Under the pieces are notes generated by a model that saw nothing but the letters and a program-made list of their open reading frames with translations, did not search any database and had not been told where the DNA came from. Shown here piece by piece: positions 40,654 through 50,600 of a stretch of DNA of 64,000 bases (positions are counted from its first letter, which is position 1; every line of letters begins with the position of its first letter). The stretch covers positions 62,001 through 126,000 of the forward strand of contig CALVBB010000002.1 of the NCBI GenBank assembly GCA_944325705.1. Direction: 5' to 3'. A program made the translations under genes and the position numbers. Source of the stretch: Candidatus Gastranaerophilales bacterium (GTDB lineage Bacteria > Cyanobacteriota > Vampirovibrionia > Gastranaerophilales > Gastranaerophilaceae).

Positions 40654-41460
40654 TCAGGCCTTAGACGAGATGAAATCTTTAATTTTTACCGCTGCGTAAG
40701 AACTGAATGCAAGGAGAGCTGCTCCGGTAAGATAGCTTACGTTGCTTAATCTGTGAGTTTTTCTTACTAGTTTTAAAATTTCCGGCGGAAGTTTTGCCTC
40801 TTTTGCAAATTTATTTCCTTTATAGTTAGCACTTGCTTCCAGAATTATTTTTGGTGCAGCCGCAATCAGGGTGAGCTTCCCTATATTATTTCTGATGAAG
40901 TTTGAGGTTTTTTCTACTTTATTAAGAGGTTTTTCAGGACGCTCCTCTGCTCTATTTGTGCAAACTGCAAATACAGGCAGTACAAATCCGAATAGTCTGC
41001 CGGTAAATCTTGAGGCAGTTTTACAGGCTGGTAAAAATCCGCTCATAAGGTCTTTTGCGTGTGCCAGTTCATGGAAGCCAGGAATTGGCATTTTTTTGTT
41101 AAGCCAGACAGTTCGGGTATTTGTGTCAAAACAAGCATTAACCCCGCGTTTGACAGCCTCGATGTGTTTATTTTCCGCTTTGTAATTACTGTCTATAAAT
41201 TGAATTTTTATTTTTTTATCATCAGGCAGTTTAAAATTAATTTTATTTAAAACATCCTGAAGCTTTTCGCGGATAATTGTGTTCTGTGCGGATGTTGTGC
41301 TAGTATAAGCTTTTAGTCTGTTTACAAATACAGGTCTTATAAGATATTTAGGCGCAAATTTTCGTATTTCATAACCTGCAGCAAGGCCTGTAAGCGTTGC
41401 GCCGACATCTTTTATCGTATTATATCTTCTGTCCTGAGAATTGTCGCCTGAAATTTTCAT
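40654..41460 (-). CDS. Membrane protein with zincin-like HELAH motif
   Basis: A 268-residue protein of unrecognised family. The sequence GFHELAHAKD at 129-138 contains HExxH (H130, E131, H134), typical of zinc metallopeptidases, preceded by a basic stretch and followed by hydrophobic segments around 150-170, 195-215 and 240-260. A third zinc ligand is not obvious (possible candidates are D136 or H100). The N-terminal helix 20-38 may be a membrane anchor. It lies 33 bp from the histidine kinase stop, on the same strand. Peptidase activity is a reasonable hypothesis only. Confidence 0.75.
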   Translation of the reverse strand: MKISGDNSQDRRYNTIKDVGATLTGLAAGYEIRKFAPKYLIRPVFVNRLKAYTSTTSAQNTIIREKLQDVLNKINFKLPDDKKIKIQFIDSNYKAENKHIEAVKRGVNACFDTNTRTVWLNKKMPIPGFHELAHAKDLMSGFLPACKTASRFTGRLFGFVLPVFAVCTNRAEERPEKPLNKVEKTSNFIRNNIGKLTLIAAAPKIILEASANYKGNKFAKEAKLPPEILKLVRKTHRLSNVSYLTGAALLAFSSYAAVKIKDFISSKA

Positions 41461-41493
41461 AGCAAAATTAAAACATGTAAATAAAAATTTTTG

Positions 41494-43281
41494 CTATACA
41501 TTAGCACATTCATCAATAGTGACTGCAGGAAGCCTGAACCCGAATGTTGACCCTTTGCCTACCTCTGATGTAACAAAGACTTTTCCGCCGTGGTGTTTTT
41601 CAATTGTTGTTTTAACAAGATTAAGCCCCAATCCTGTTCCTTTAATTGTGTGAGTATTATTTTCAACTCTGTAAAAGCGGTCAAAAATCTTTTTCAAATG
41701 TTCCTGAGCAATGCCGCAGCCCTGATCTGTCACCGAAATTTCAACCTCGTTACTTTCTTTATTATAAACCGCACGTACATCAATCTGCGAATTGTCCGGT
41801 GAATATTTGATGGCATTGGAAAGAAGGTTTGTTAAGGCTCTTTCTATACTGTCATAGTTAAATAAAAATTCAGGAATGTTTTCGTCCTTTGTGATTTTTA
41901 TGTGAATGTTGTGTTCTTTTGTTAATACAGCAACCTGATTTACGCACTCATCAACAAGATATGAGATGTTGTTAATAGTTTTTTCAATCTCAACGTTTGA
42001 TTCCAGACGTGAAAAGTCAAGAATATCATTAACCATACGGTTAAGCCTTATAATTTCCTGATTAATTGTACCGATAAACTCTTTTTGCGTTTCGTAGTCA
42101 AATTCGTTTCCGTAATTGTAGAGAGTGTCAATATAGCTTCTCAAAACAGTTACCGGAGTTCTGAGTTCATGGGAAACGTTTGAGATAAAGTGCGCCCTCA
42201 TCTGATCCATTTCCGCTTCTTTTGTCATATCTATAAGAACAATAATGTAGCCTACATAATCCTTATTTCTGGTAAACATCGGCGAAATTATTGATTTAAT
42301 AACTCTTTTGTCGACATTTATATTAAATTCAATAGGTTTTTTCTCAATAATTTCAAGCGGGGTATCTTTGAACTGTTCGATTTTTTCTTTAAAGCATTCG
42401 CTGCCCGAGGTATCAATATAGTTTTGTATCTTTTTATTCAAAAGCTGATCTTCTGTAACCTCAAGGAGTGTTTGTGCATGATTATTTACGAGTACCACAT
42501 TGTCATTGTCATCGCATACAACAACGCCGTTTGCAATACTCATTAAAACTGATTCAAACTTGTTTCTCTCAAGCATAATGCGGTCAATATTCTGCTCCTC
42601 ATATATGTGAAGTCTGCTTGACATGTCATTAAAAGCATCAAACAGTTCTTTTACCTCGCTGCTGACTTCTTTACCGGAAATTTTATAGCCAAATTCGCCG
42701 GTAGAGATTTTTTTAACCCCCTCCTGCAATATTCTGAGTTCTCGTGTTATGAGGAATGTATTGATAAGAATAACAAAGGCAAAAACGAGCCAGGCAAGCG
42801 AGAATACGAACAAAAGCGATGCTCTTGTTGTGGATGAAATCTGGCTTATTATGTTGCCGGAGAGGCCTACTGTTACAGAACCGATTGATGTTTTTTCGTT
42901 TTGAGCAAGAAGCGGGGAAGTAACTGTTATATTAGGTTTTCCTGTATTTGATTGGTTTTCGTGTCTGCCTGAAAATATCAGTTTGCCGTCTTTATCGCGG
43001 AATTCAATAAATACAATATCGTTATGACTTTTAAGAATACTTTCAGAGTGTTCTTTAAGTGTTTCTCTAACCCTGTCCGCGGGAAGGTTTTTGGTAAGCT
43101 GAACGCTTTCTATGGCAAGTGTTTTGGAGATTACCTGACCGAAATTCTGGTAACCTTCGTTTAATTTTTTCTGAATATTGAAAATCGCAAAAATTGCAAT
43201 CGCAACAATTAGAATTGTGCTCAAAAGCAGACCGGATATAATAAGACGATTTTGTGTTGTTAAACTAACCTTATTTTCCAT
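41494..43281 (-). CDS. Sensor histidine kinase (HAMP-PAS type)
   Basis: A 595-residue membrane kinase. Two membrane helices (about 12-34 and 155-178) flank a periplasmic sensor of about 120 residues; HAMP at 180-235, PAS at 240-350, the HisKA phospho-acceptor near residue 372 (HFISNVSHELRTPVTVLRSY), and HATPase with N box NLLSNAIKYS, DQGCGIA and GTGLGLNLV (about 450-590). The layout matches WalK/PhoR-like kinases. No response regulator is adjacent, so its partner is elsewhere. The transcript probably starts exactly at the ATG, from the TGCTATAAT element. Confidence 0.95.
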   Translation of the reverse strand: MENKVSLTTQNRLIISGLLLSTILIVAIAIFAIFNIQKKLNEGYQNFGQVISKTLAIESVQLTKNLPADRVRETLKEHSESILKSHNDIVFIEFRDKDGKLIFSGRHENQSNTGKPNITVTSPLLAQNEKTSIGSVTVGLSGNIISQISSTTRASLLFVFSLAWLVFAFVILINTFLITRELRILQEGVKKISTGEFGYKISGKEVSSEVKELFDAFNDMSSRLHIYEEQNIDRIMLERNKFESVLMSIANGVVVCDDNDNVVLVNNHAQTLLEVTEDQLLNKKIQNYIDTSGSECFKEKIEQFKDTPLEIIEKKPIEFNINVDKRVIKSIISPMFTRNKDYVGYIIVLIDMTKEAEMDQMRAHFISNVSHELRTPVTVLRSYIDTLYNYGNEFDYETQKEFIGTINQEIIRLNRMVNDILDFSRLESNVEIEKTINNISYLVDECVNQVAVLTKEHNIHIKITKDENIPEFLFNYDSIERALTNLLSNAIKYSPDNSQIDVRAVYNKESNEVEISVTDQGCGIAQEHLKKIFDRFYRVENNTHTIKGTGLGLNLVKTTIEKHHGGKVFVTSEVGKGSTFGFRLPAVTIDECANV

Positions 43282-43287
43282 GATTAA

Positions 43288-43296
43288 ATTATAGCA
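43288..43296 (-). promoter_or_regulatory. Extended -10 of the histidine kinase, leaderless
   Basis: On the minus strand TGCTATAAT occurs seven bases before the A of ATG (43281), the normal -10 to start distance, so the mRNA should be leaderless. No Shine-Dalgarno sequence is present. Confidence 0.6.
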
Positions 43297-43317
43297 CTTC
43301 CAGCCGGAGCAATCAAT

Positions 43318-43358
43318 AAAAAAATAAGGTGTTTTGATGGGAAAAACACCTTATTTTT
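43318..43358 (-). terminator. Bidirectional-type terminator of the FAD dehydrogenase gene
   Basis: An A-T-rich hairpin: AATAAGGTGTTTT and AAAAACACCTTATT with a GATGGG loop, followed on the minus strand by U-rich sequence. It lies directly after the FAD gene stop (43373). Confidence 0.8.
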
Positions 43359-43372
43359 GTCTGCGGATTTAT

Positions 43373-44746
43373 TTATCTTGCACAAATTGTTCTTGCAACG
43401 TGAACTCCGGAGGCTGAAGCCTGAATTAGCCCTCTTGTTACTCCGGCGCCGTCCCCAATTGCAAAGAGATTTTTGACGCCTTCCGTTTCAAGTTCGTTTG
43501 TTAATTTTACTCTTGCCGAGTAGAATTTAACCTCGATACCATAAAGAAGAGTATATCTCGAAGCAGTTCCAGGGCAAATTTTATCAAGGGCATAGAGCAT
43601 TTCGATAATACTTGTCATCTGTCTGTAAGGAATAACTAAGCTTAAATCACCAGGAGTTGCACAGGTTAAGGTCGGAGTGAGCACGCTGGATTTTATTCTC
43701 TCAGGAGTCGAGCGGCGGCCGTCGAGTAAATCCCCGAAGCGCTGTACTAAAATTCCGCCGCCTAACATATTAGCAAGTCTTGCAATATGCTGACCGTATT
43801 GAATAGGTTCTTTGAAAGGTTCTGTAAATTTTTCACTCACAAGAAGAGCAAAGTTTGTATTATTTGTAGTCTTTTCTGCGTAACTGTGTCCATTTACGGT
43901 CGAAATTCCGTTGTAATTTTCTTGAACAACCTCACCGTTCGGGTTCATACAGAATGTTCTGACTTCATCCCCGAATGTCGGCGAATGATAAATAAGTTTT
44001 GATTCGTATAATTTATCAGTCAAAGGTTCAAAAACAGGTGCCGGAAGTTCAACCCTGACACCTATATCAACGGCATTATTTACCATACCTATTTTATTCA
44101 TTGCAAATTCTTGAGTAAGCCAGTCTGCGCCTTCTCTGCCCGGTGCGATAATTGTGTATTCAGCAGAAATTGTTTCTCCATTATCAAGAACAATGCCTTT
44201 TACTTGTTCACATTCTACAATCAGACTTTTGGCTGAAACGTTATTCAAGATTGTAATTCTTTTTGCCAGATAGTCCTGCATATTTTTTAATACATTAAGG
44301 CTTCTTTCAGTACCAAGATGTCTTACCGGAGAGTAAACGAGTTTCAGTTCAGCAAGTACGGCCTGTCTTTCGAGTTCTCTGTATGTTTTTAAATCTGTTC
44401 CGAAAACTTCTTCTGTTGCACCGAAATCAAGATACAATTGATCCGAGTAGCTGATTAAATCTTCAACCTTATCTCTTGACATATAGTCTACAAGGTGTCC
44501 TCCTACATCCGGAGTGAGTGTTAATTTCCCGTCAGAAAAAGCGCCAGCTCCGCCCCAGCCGCAGAGAAGCCCGCATTTCTTGCAGGTCGGACATTTTTCG
44601 TAACCTTCTCTTAATAGGCATTTTCTCTTTTCAATTTTTTCGCCTTTTTCTACTAAAACTACTTTCCAGTCCGGTTTAAGTTTTGTAATTTCAAGAGCCG
44701 CAAAAATTCCTGCAGGGCCTGCACCGATTATCGCAACATTATACAT
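43373..44746 (-). CDS. FAD-dependent dehydrogenase, uncharacterised family
   Basis: A 457-residue flavoprotein of the group often called COG2509. It has GAGPAGIFAALE (FAD-binding, residues 8-19), a cysteine cluster in CPTCKKCGLLCGWGG at about 53-67 that may bind iron-sulphur or zinc, and FAIGDGAGVTRGLIQASASGVH (C-terminal FAD site). The substrate is unknown. The ribosome site GAGGAAAAG precedes ATG 44746; a 248-bp region to the matrixin gene lies upstream. Confidence 0.88.
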   Translation of the reverse strand: MYNVAIIGAGPAGIFAALEITKLKPDWKVVLVEKGEKIEKRKCLLREGYEKCPTCKKCGLLCGWGGAGAFSDGKLTLTPDVGGHLVDYMSRDKVEDLISYSDQLYLDFGATEEVFGTDLKTYRELERQAVLAELKLVYSPVRHLGTERSLNVLKNMQDYLAKRITILNNVSAKSLIVECEQVKGIVLDNGETISAEYTIIAPGREGADWLTQEFAMNKIGMVNNAVDIGVRVELPAPVFEPLTDKLYESKLIYHSPTFGDEVRTFCMNPNGEVVQENYNGISTVNGHSYAEKTTNNTNFALLVSEKFTEPFKEPIQYGQHIARLANMLGGGILVQRFGDLLDGRRSTPERIKSSVLTPTLTCATPGDLSLVIPYRQMTSIIEMLYALDKICPGTASRYTLLYGIEVKFYSARVKLTNELETEGVKNLFAIGDGAGVTRGLIQASASGVHVARTICAR

Positions 44747-44994
44747 TTCTTTTCCTCATTTTATTACTGCCAACTTATTAAACATAACTAAAACAAACTT
44801 TTTTTAAAAGCCTTTGTGAAGAGTTTTTAATTAAGCTATTATAACTTTACACCAGATTTCTGTTTTAGAATTTTAAAGATGCTGAAATAAATTCAGGATG
44901 ACAAAAAGTTTGGTTCGTTTTGTAAAAAGGTTCAGCAGGACTGAATTTAGAGATGTAGTGTTAACAGCGATAGGCGTTCCGACAATTTCCTCTG
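44747..44994. repeat. Intergenic region with two small palindromes
   Basis: CTGAAATAAATTCAG (44882-44896) and TTCAGCAGGACTGAA (44931-44945) are hairpins. On the minus strand the first lies in GTCATCCTGAATTTATTTCAG, reminiscent of a short palindromic repeat found in many bacterial genomes. A further inverted pair TTAACAG (44961-44967) and CTGTTAA (45000-45006) runs into the end of the next gene. No gene is seen. The FAD gene's promoter must be here. Confidence 0.45.
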
Positions 44995-46338
44995 CTACTC
45001 TGTTAAGAAATTATCCTTAAACGGCTTTTGTTTTGTAGAAATTGCGTGTTCAATGTTGCTGATTAAGTCCAGAATTTCTTCACTGTTTTTAATGCGTTGG
45101 GCAGTCTGTGCATATTTAAGCGCGCTGTCCGGTTTGTTATTATTAAGGTAAACAACGGCATAGTTGTAATAAATCACATACTTATCTTGATCTGTTTTTG
45201 CAAGCTGGAGAGCAGTATCAAGATTTTCCGTTGCTTTGCGAAGTTTCCCGAGCTGTGCGTAGGCTACTGCAAGATCAATATATCCCCCCGGAAGGTCAGG
45301 AGCATTTTTAATGTAATTTTCTGCCTCTTTTAACTTCTGATTGCCAATTTCTTCTGCACTCCCCAGAACTACAGGAGCATAAATCAAACCTTCACGGTCT
45401 ATTTCTTGTAAAGGAGTGTCAGTAATTGTAGGTGTCATGTTGTAAAGCAGCCTTAATGTGTTCAGATCTTTTGCCGAAAGGTACTGGAAGCTGCTTCTAA
45501 ATCTTGTAAATATCTTGTCCTGAGTTTCCCTGGAGGACATGTACATTAAGTCATCGGTACTGTAACTGTGTCCCATTATTCCGAGTGCGTGTCCGATTTC
45601 ATGGAGAATTGTGTTATATAATTCTTTGTCGGAAAAATAATTTCCGTAAGCGTCTTTATCATAAAGAGTAATAGTCATTTTTTTCAGAGTGTTGCCATTA
45701 AAGGTCGGATTTGTGTAAGCAACAACATATTTGCATCCTGCAGAAGAACAGTTACTTTCAGGAAGTGCCATAAATTTTACTACAATATCTGCTTTTGAAG
45801 GTTTCTCTATAAAATTAAATTTTATGAAGCCTGTAGAGTTTTGCCACTGCATAAAGGCTTTTGTAATTTCAGCATTGTAGTACTGCGGAAGCGTGTCATT
45901 TTTAGGAATTTCAATACTGACATCCAGCGGCATTGATTTTAAGTTCCAACGCAAAACGTGGCTGTCCAGCGGTACCTGTTCTATATAATTACTTCCGTAA
46001 GCCGACAGAACTTTCATCTGCCATGTTTCAATCTGATTCTGCGCAAGCCTTTTCGCGCTGTCATCATGTCTGTTGTCCTGAGATATTGCAAACATTTCCT
46101 TTTGGACTTTCAAGGTCGGCTTCAAATGTGCAAGTGCAAGCACATAGTTATAGCGGTAATCCTTATTAGAAGGAGCAAGACTTTTTGCAGCTGCAAAGTT
46201 TTTGTAGGCGCCGACATAATTCCGCGCTTTGTAACAGCGTTCGCCGGCACCGTAAAAATAAGCCGGTAAAAGTTTAACAAAGACCAAAACAGTTATTACA
46301 ATTACGATTGATGTAATATAAAAACTTCTTCTAATCAT
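44995..46338 (-). CDS. Matrixin-family metalloprotease with TPR tail
   Basis: A 447-residue membrane-anchored metalloprotease. One membrane helix (about residues 6-24) is followed by TPR-like repeats, the matrixin domain with HEIGHALGIMGH (zinc H246, H250, H256; catalytic E247) and the Met-turn MSS after DDLMY. The C-terminal third has TPR repeats (KATENLDTALQLAKTDQDKY). An extracytoplasmic location is likely. It overlaps the end of scpB by eight bases at ATG 46338; an alternative TTG nine codons upstream has no merit. The role could be processing of surface proteins; unproven. Confidence 0.9.
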   Translation of the reverse strand: MIRRSFYITSIVIVITVLVFVKLLPAYFYGAGERCYKARNYVGAYKNFAAAKSLAPSNKDYRYNYVLALAHLKPTLKVQKEMFAISQDNRHDDSAKRLAQNQIETWQMKVLSAYGSNYIEQVPLDSHVLRWNLKSMPLDVSIEIPKNDTLPQYYNAEITKAFMQWQNSTGFIKFNFIEKPSKADIVVKFMALPESNCSSAGCKYVVAYTNPTFNGNTLKKMTITLYDKDAYGNYFSDKELYNTILHEIGHALGIMGHSYSTDDLMYMSSRETQDKIFTRFRSSFQYLSAKDLNTLRLLYNMTPTITDTPLQEIDREGLIYAPVVLGSAEEIGNQKLKEAENYIKNAPDLPGGYIDLAVAYAQLGKLRKATENLDTALQLAKTDQDKYVIYYNYAVVYLNNNKPDSALKYAQTAQRIKNSEEILDLISNIEHAISTKQKPFKDNFLTE

Positions 46339-46852
46339 TATCTTTAATCCCTTTGTCAACTTCAAGAAGTTTTGCTAAAGAGCGGGTATCGCCTTTAAGT
46401 TTAAAATATTCAGAAAATTTCTGCGTTGTTTTAAGATTGTAGCTTCTGCCGTTTTTGTCTTTTGTCCGGCTTATCAAACCTTTATCAAGAAGCTCCTGAA
46501 CATGTTCGTAAGCAGTTGAACCTCTGAGTTCTTTTAAATCAGTCTGACGAATGGGTTCTTTCAGCGCGATAACGGAAAGTGTTCGCAGCACAGCCGGTTT
46601 AAGTTCCACTGGACACAATTTTTCAACTATATCCATGTGTTCTTCTTTTACCTGTAAAATGTAGCCGTTTTCATCATCTATTTCAAGCGCGCCTTCTCTT
46701 GATGAATAGTCCATAATAAGATCAAGCATTGCTTCTTCTACTTTATCAACATCTTCTTCTCCAAGTATTTCAGCTATTTCTTTTATGGAAAGAGCCTGTG
46801 CCGTTGTGAATAAAACAGCCTCAATCCGCGCTTTCAACTGTTCCATGTTCAC
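46331..46852 (-). CDS. scpB: Segregation and condensation protein B
   Basis: A winged-helix protein of 173 residues that binds ScpA and regulates the Smc ring. It has the family stretch IEAVLFTTAQALSIKEIAEILG and RTLSVIALKEPIRQTDLKELRG (about 85-110). It overlaps the end of scpA by 32 bp. The gene order smc-scpA-scpB within one overlapping operon is a compact condensin cassette. Confidence 0.95.
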   Translation of the reverse strand: MNMEQLKARIEAVLFTTAQALSIKEIAEILGEEDVDKVEEAMLDLIMDYSSREGALEIDDENGYILQVKEEHMDIVEKLCPVELKPAVLRTLSVIALKEPIRQTDLKELRGSTAYEHVQELLDKGLISRTKDKNGRSYNLKTTQKFSEYFKLKGDTRSLAKLLEVDKGIKDND

Positions 46853-47633
46853 CTCTGACTACATACAAATCCGAATAAAATTCATCCTGAACAAGCTCAT
46901 AGTCACTCTCTGCAGATAAAAACAGAAGTGCTATATAGGCGCTTATCTTATCCATCCCGAGAAGCGTAAGTTCATTCAGTTCTATTTTATCCTCACGTTC
47001 AAAAATCTGCGAAAGATTTTCTTTTAGTTTCAATACACAATCTTCAATATATTCTTCGTGTGCAAGGTTAATAATATCTTCCGGTGTAAATCTTGCGTAA
47101 GAACGTACCCTGTTTTTAGCGCGTTCATGAGCCTGTTTTAAAGATTGCTTCTTTTCTAACTTTTCGTAAAACTCCAACTGGCGAATCAAATCACGCAGGG
47201 TTACAACTCTGTTACGGTTAAGCCGTACACTCGTTCTTCTTTGCAGAACATCATCTATACTTTGAACATTTACAGTCGGAACATAATCTTCTTCGGGATA
47301 TTCAACAATAAATCCGTCGTCATCGTATTCAAGATGATTGTCCTCCTCCGGTTGAAACTGCATAATGTCAACCCCGTCAAGGACTTTCGACTTCATATTC
47401 AACAGCACTGATGCAAAAAGAAAAGCTCTGCCGGTTAATCTGAGGTTTTGCGACTTCATTTCGCAAAGGTGCGCAAGGTATTTGTCTGTAACATCTACAA
47501 TGTTAATGTTCCACGGATCGATTTTTCCTGCTTTTGCCATGTTAACAAGAAAACCAATGCCCTCGTTTTCGGTATGCTTCTCAATCTCGGGCCAATCGTA
47601 ATTTAATGCTAATGTCTCTGTACTGTTTATCAT
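46821..47633 (-). CDS. scpA: Segregation and condensation protein A
   Basis: The kleisin subunit that bridges the Smc heads. It has 270 residues with the conserved start LLVNMAKAGKIDPWNINIVDVTDKYLAHL and LRLTGRAFLFASVLLNMKS; an acidic central part (about 95-125) and the C-terminal winged-helix region. It starts one base into the smc stop codon (TAATG), so translation is coupled. Confidence 0.95.
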   Translation of the reverse strand: MINSTETLALNYDWPEIEKHTENEGIGFLVNMAKAGKIDPWNINIVDVTDKYLAHLCEMKSQNLRLTGRAFLFASVLLNMKSKVLDGVDIMQFQPEEDNHLEYDDDGFIVEYPEEDYVPTVNVQSIDDVLQRRTSVRLNRNRVVTLRDLIRQLEFYEKLEKKQSLKQAHERAKNRVRSYARFTPEDIINLAHEEYIEDCVLKLKENLSQIFEREDKIELNELTLLGMDKISAYIALLFLSAESDYELVQDEFYSDLYVVRGEHGTVESAD

Positions 47634-50600
47634 TAATCTCTTAATTTAACTCCCGTTACTCTTGTGATACCTTTTTCTTTTTGAGTTACACCGATTGTTC
47701 TATTTGCTGATTCTATCATAGGTTTTCTGTGACTAACTACTATAAATTGCGTATCTTTTGACTGGTTCTGCACCATGTGGGCGATACGTTCAACGTTCAT
47801 TGTGTCAAGGCTTGCGTCTACTTCATCAAACGCATAGAAAGGTGACGGCATATAGCGCTGGATTGCGAATACAAAGGCTAAAGCTGTAAGCGCTTTTTCT
47901 CCTCCCGACATACTTTCTAACCGCTGCAGTTTTTTATCACGCGGCTGTGCTTCAATGGTAAGTCCTCCCTTCAGAGGATCATCAGGAAGCTCAAGTTTTA
48001 GTTCTCCCTCCCCTTCCGAGAGCTGATGGAACACCTCTTTAAAGTTTTCATTTATATTGTTGAATGTTTTCATGAAAGTTTCTTTTTTCAGTTGTTCGTA
48101 ACCGTTCATTCTTTCTAAAATTTCTTTACGTTCTTTTGATAAGACTTCAATCTGCTCTTTAATCTCGGTTTGTCTGGCAAGTTTTTCATCGTAGGTTGTA
48201 AGAGCGCGCATGTTAACATCCCCGAGTTCAGTCATTTTCTTATCAAGCCGCTGGATTTTTGCGGTAATTTCTTCTACTGAAATTTCGGTCGGCTCAAGTT
48301 TATTAACCTCAACGCCGCTTTCTTCAAGTTCTTTTCTTGAAGTCTCAAGCTGTGGTTCAAGTTCGCGTCTACGGGATTTAAACGATTCAATCTGCTCGGC
48401 AATCCTTTCAATGTCAGCATTTCTGACGTGTTTTTCTTTTTCAAGATTGTTTAAATCTGTTTGAATCTCGTCGCGCTGCTTTAGTAATTCGCCCATTTTT
48501 TCTTCAATCTGAGCAATTTCATCTCTTAAGCTTTCGCTCTTTTTGTTAATTTCTTCAATTTCAGTTTTAAATTGAATTTTGTCCTGCTCAAGTTTTTTGT
48601 TGTTGTTTTCACGTTCAACGATTTCCTCTTCTCGGGTTTTTATTAACCCTTCGTTAAAGATTATTTCTCTTTGAAGTTCGTTTTTGTCGTTGCCGGCCGT
48701 CATAAGGTTTGCCTGAAGCCGCTTAATCTCATTTTCAACACCTTCTGTTTTGTCTTTCAGGTCTTTCAGGTCTTTATCGTTTATTAGTTTTTCAATTTCA
48801 GCAATTTTGTCTTTTATGTCAAGAATTTTGTCATTGATACTTATGTCATTTTCTTCAAGTTTATCAAGCTTTTTGTTCAACTCTTCAACTTTCGGTTCTG
48901 AAATTTTAATAAATTCGGCCTTTTCTTTTAAGATATTTTCACTGTTTTCGTAGCTGCGGTTCATATTGTCAAGTTCTAACTTTGCTTTTGAGTGTTCACT
49001 CACCGCATCCGAGTAATTCTGCCTTATTGTGTTGAGTTTGTTTTCAAGAGAATTTTTCTTAGCTTCAAGTTCGCCTAAGTGTTTTTCCATCTCTTTGACT
49101 TTATTTTTAAATTCCTCAAGCTGTGCATCATCATTTTGTGAAAAGCTGAGGCTGTTTTTTCTCATAGAACCGCCTGTAATCGCTCCTGATTTTTCAAAAA
49201 GTTCTCCGGCAAGTGTAACCATTCTGTATCTGCCGATTAACTTTTTAGCGCATTCCATATCTTCTACAACAATTGTATCGCCTACAGCATAGTAAAATGC
49301 GTTTATGTATTCTTCGTCAAAATCAACAAGATTGATTGCAAAGTCAATTATCCCTTTATCTTTTGGCAGGGAAAGACGGGATGGTGCCTTTTGAACCTTG
49401 TTTAGCGGAATAAAAGTAGTTCTGCCGCCACCTGAAGATTTCAAAAGTTCAATAGCAACAGATGCAACATGTTCATCATCTACAACGATATGAGCCATTC
49501 TGCCCCCGAATGCCACTTCCATTGCTGTTGAATACTCTTTATCAACAGTTCCGAGTTTAACAAGAGGGGCGTGAACTCCTTTAAGTTTAGCATTCATAAT
49601 TGTATCAATGGCATTGCCCATGCTTGATTGGACTGCGCTTTTCATAGCTTCCATTTTTGAAAGCTTGTTGTATGCCATTCTGATATTGTAATTAAGGTCA
49701 TTGATTTCGTTATTTGTTTTGTCCAGCTCGTTCATAGAGTTCTGCTGAATCGTTTTTAAATCCTGAATTTCTTTAGCAAGCTGCTCTACAAGCTGTTTTT
49801 TCAAATCATAATTTGAGCTGAAATTTGCTTTTAATTCTTCAAGTTCTGCTAATTTTGCCCTTGCCTCCTCAAGACTTGCACGCAGATTTTTTAATTCGTT
49901 TTCGAGCGGCAATTTTTGCTGGAGAAGCCCTGTTGACTTATCCTGAAGTTCTTCAAGCTCTTTGCGCAGGCGGTTGCGGTTTTCAATATGCTGCTCTGCT
50001 GTGCTGCTAAGACCTGTCATATCTTCTAAAATCTTTTTGAGTTCTGCCTTTTTAGCATCAATATTTTCTTCAATACGCTTAATGTTTTCTTCTTTAAGTT
50101 TTATATTAAGCTTTGTATCCTCAATTTTTTTCTTAAAGGTTTCGATTCCGTTTTTGGCGTTTTCAATGGTTTTAAGTCCGTCGAGAATTTGTTTGTCTGA
50201 AAAATTAAGTGCATTCTGCTTCCGGTCAACAGCACCTTTGTATTCTTCCTGACGCGATTTAAGTTCAAGAAGCTTGGCTTCCCCTTTTTCTTTTATGGAA
50301 GCTGAAACCTCTTGATACTTTGTATTTATTAGTTTTAACCTCTCGTCAAGGTCTTTATTTTTGACTTCTTCTTCCTTTTTCTTTTTTGTAAATTCAAGTA
50401 TATTGGCGTGCGCCTCTTCCAACTTTTTTTTGAGATCAAAAAATCTTACTTTATTAATCTGGCTTTCCAGCCCTGTTTTTTCTTCACGGAGTTTTTGATA
50501 TTTTATGGCGACTTCACGTTCTTCTTTGAGCTGTTCAAGCATTGCGTCAATTTCTGTCAGTATAACCGTAGAGCGCTCAACCCTCTGTTCAACGTCAGAA

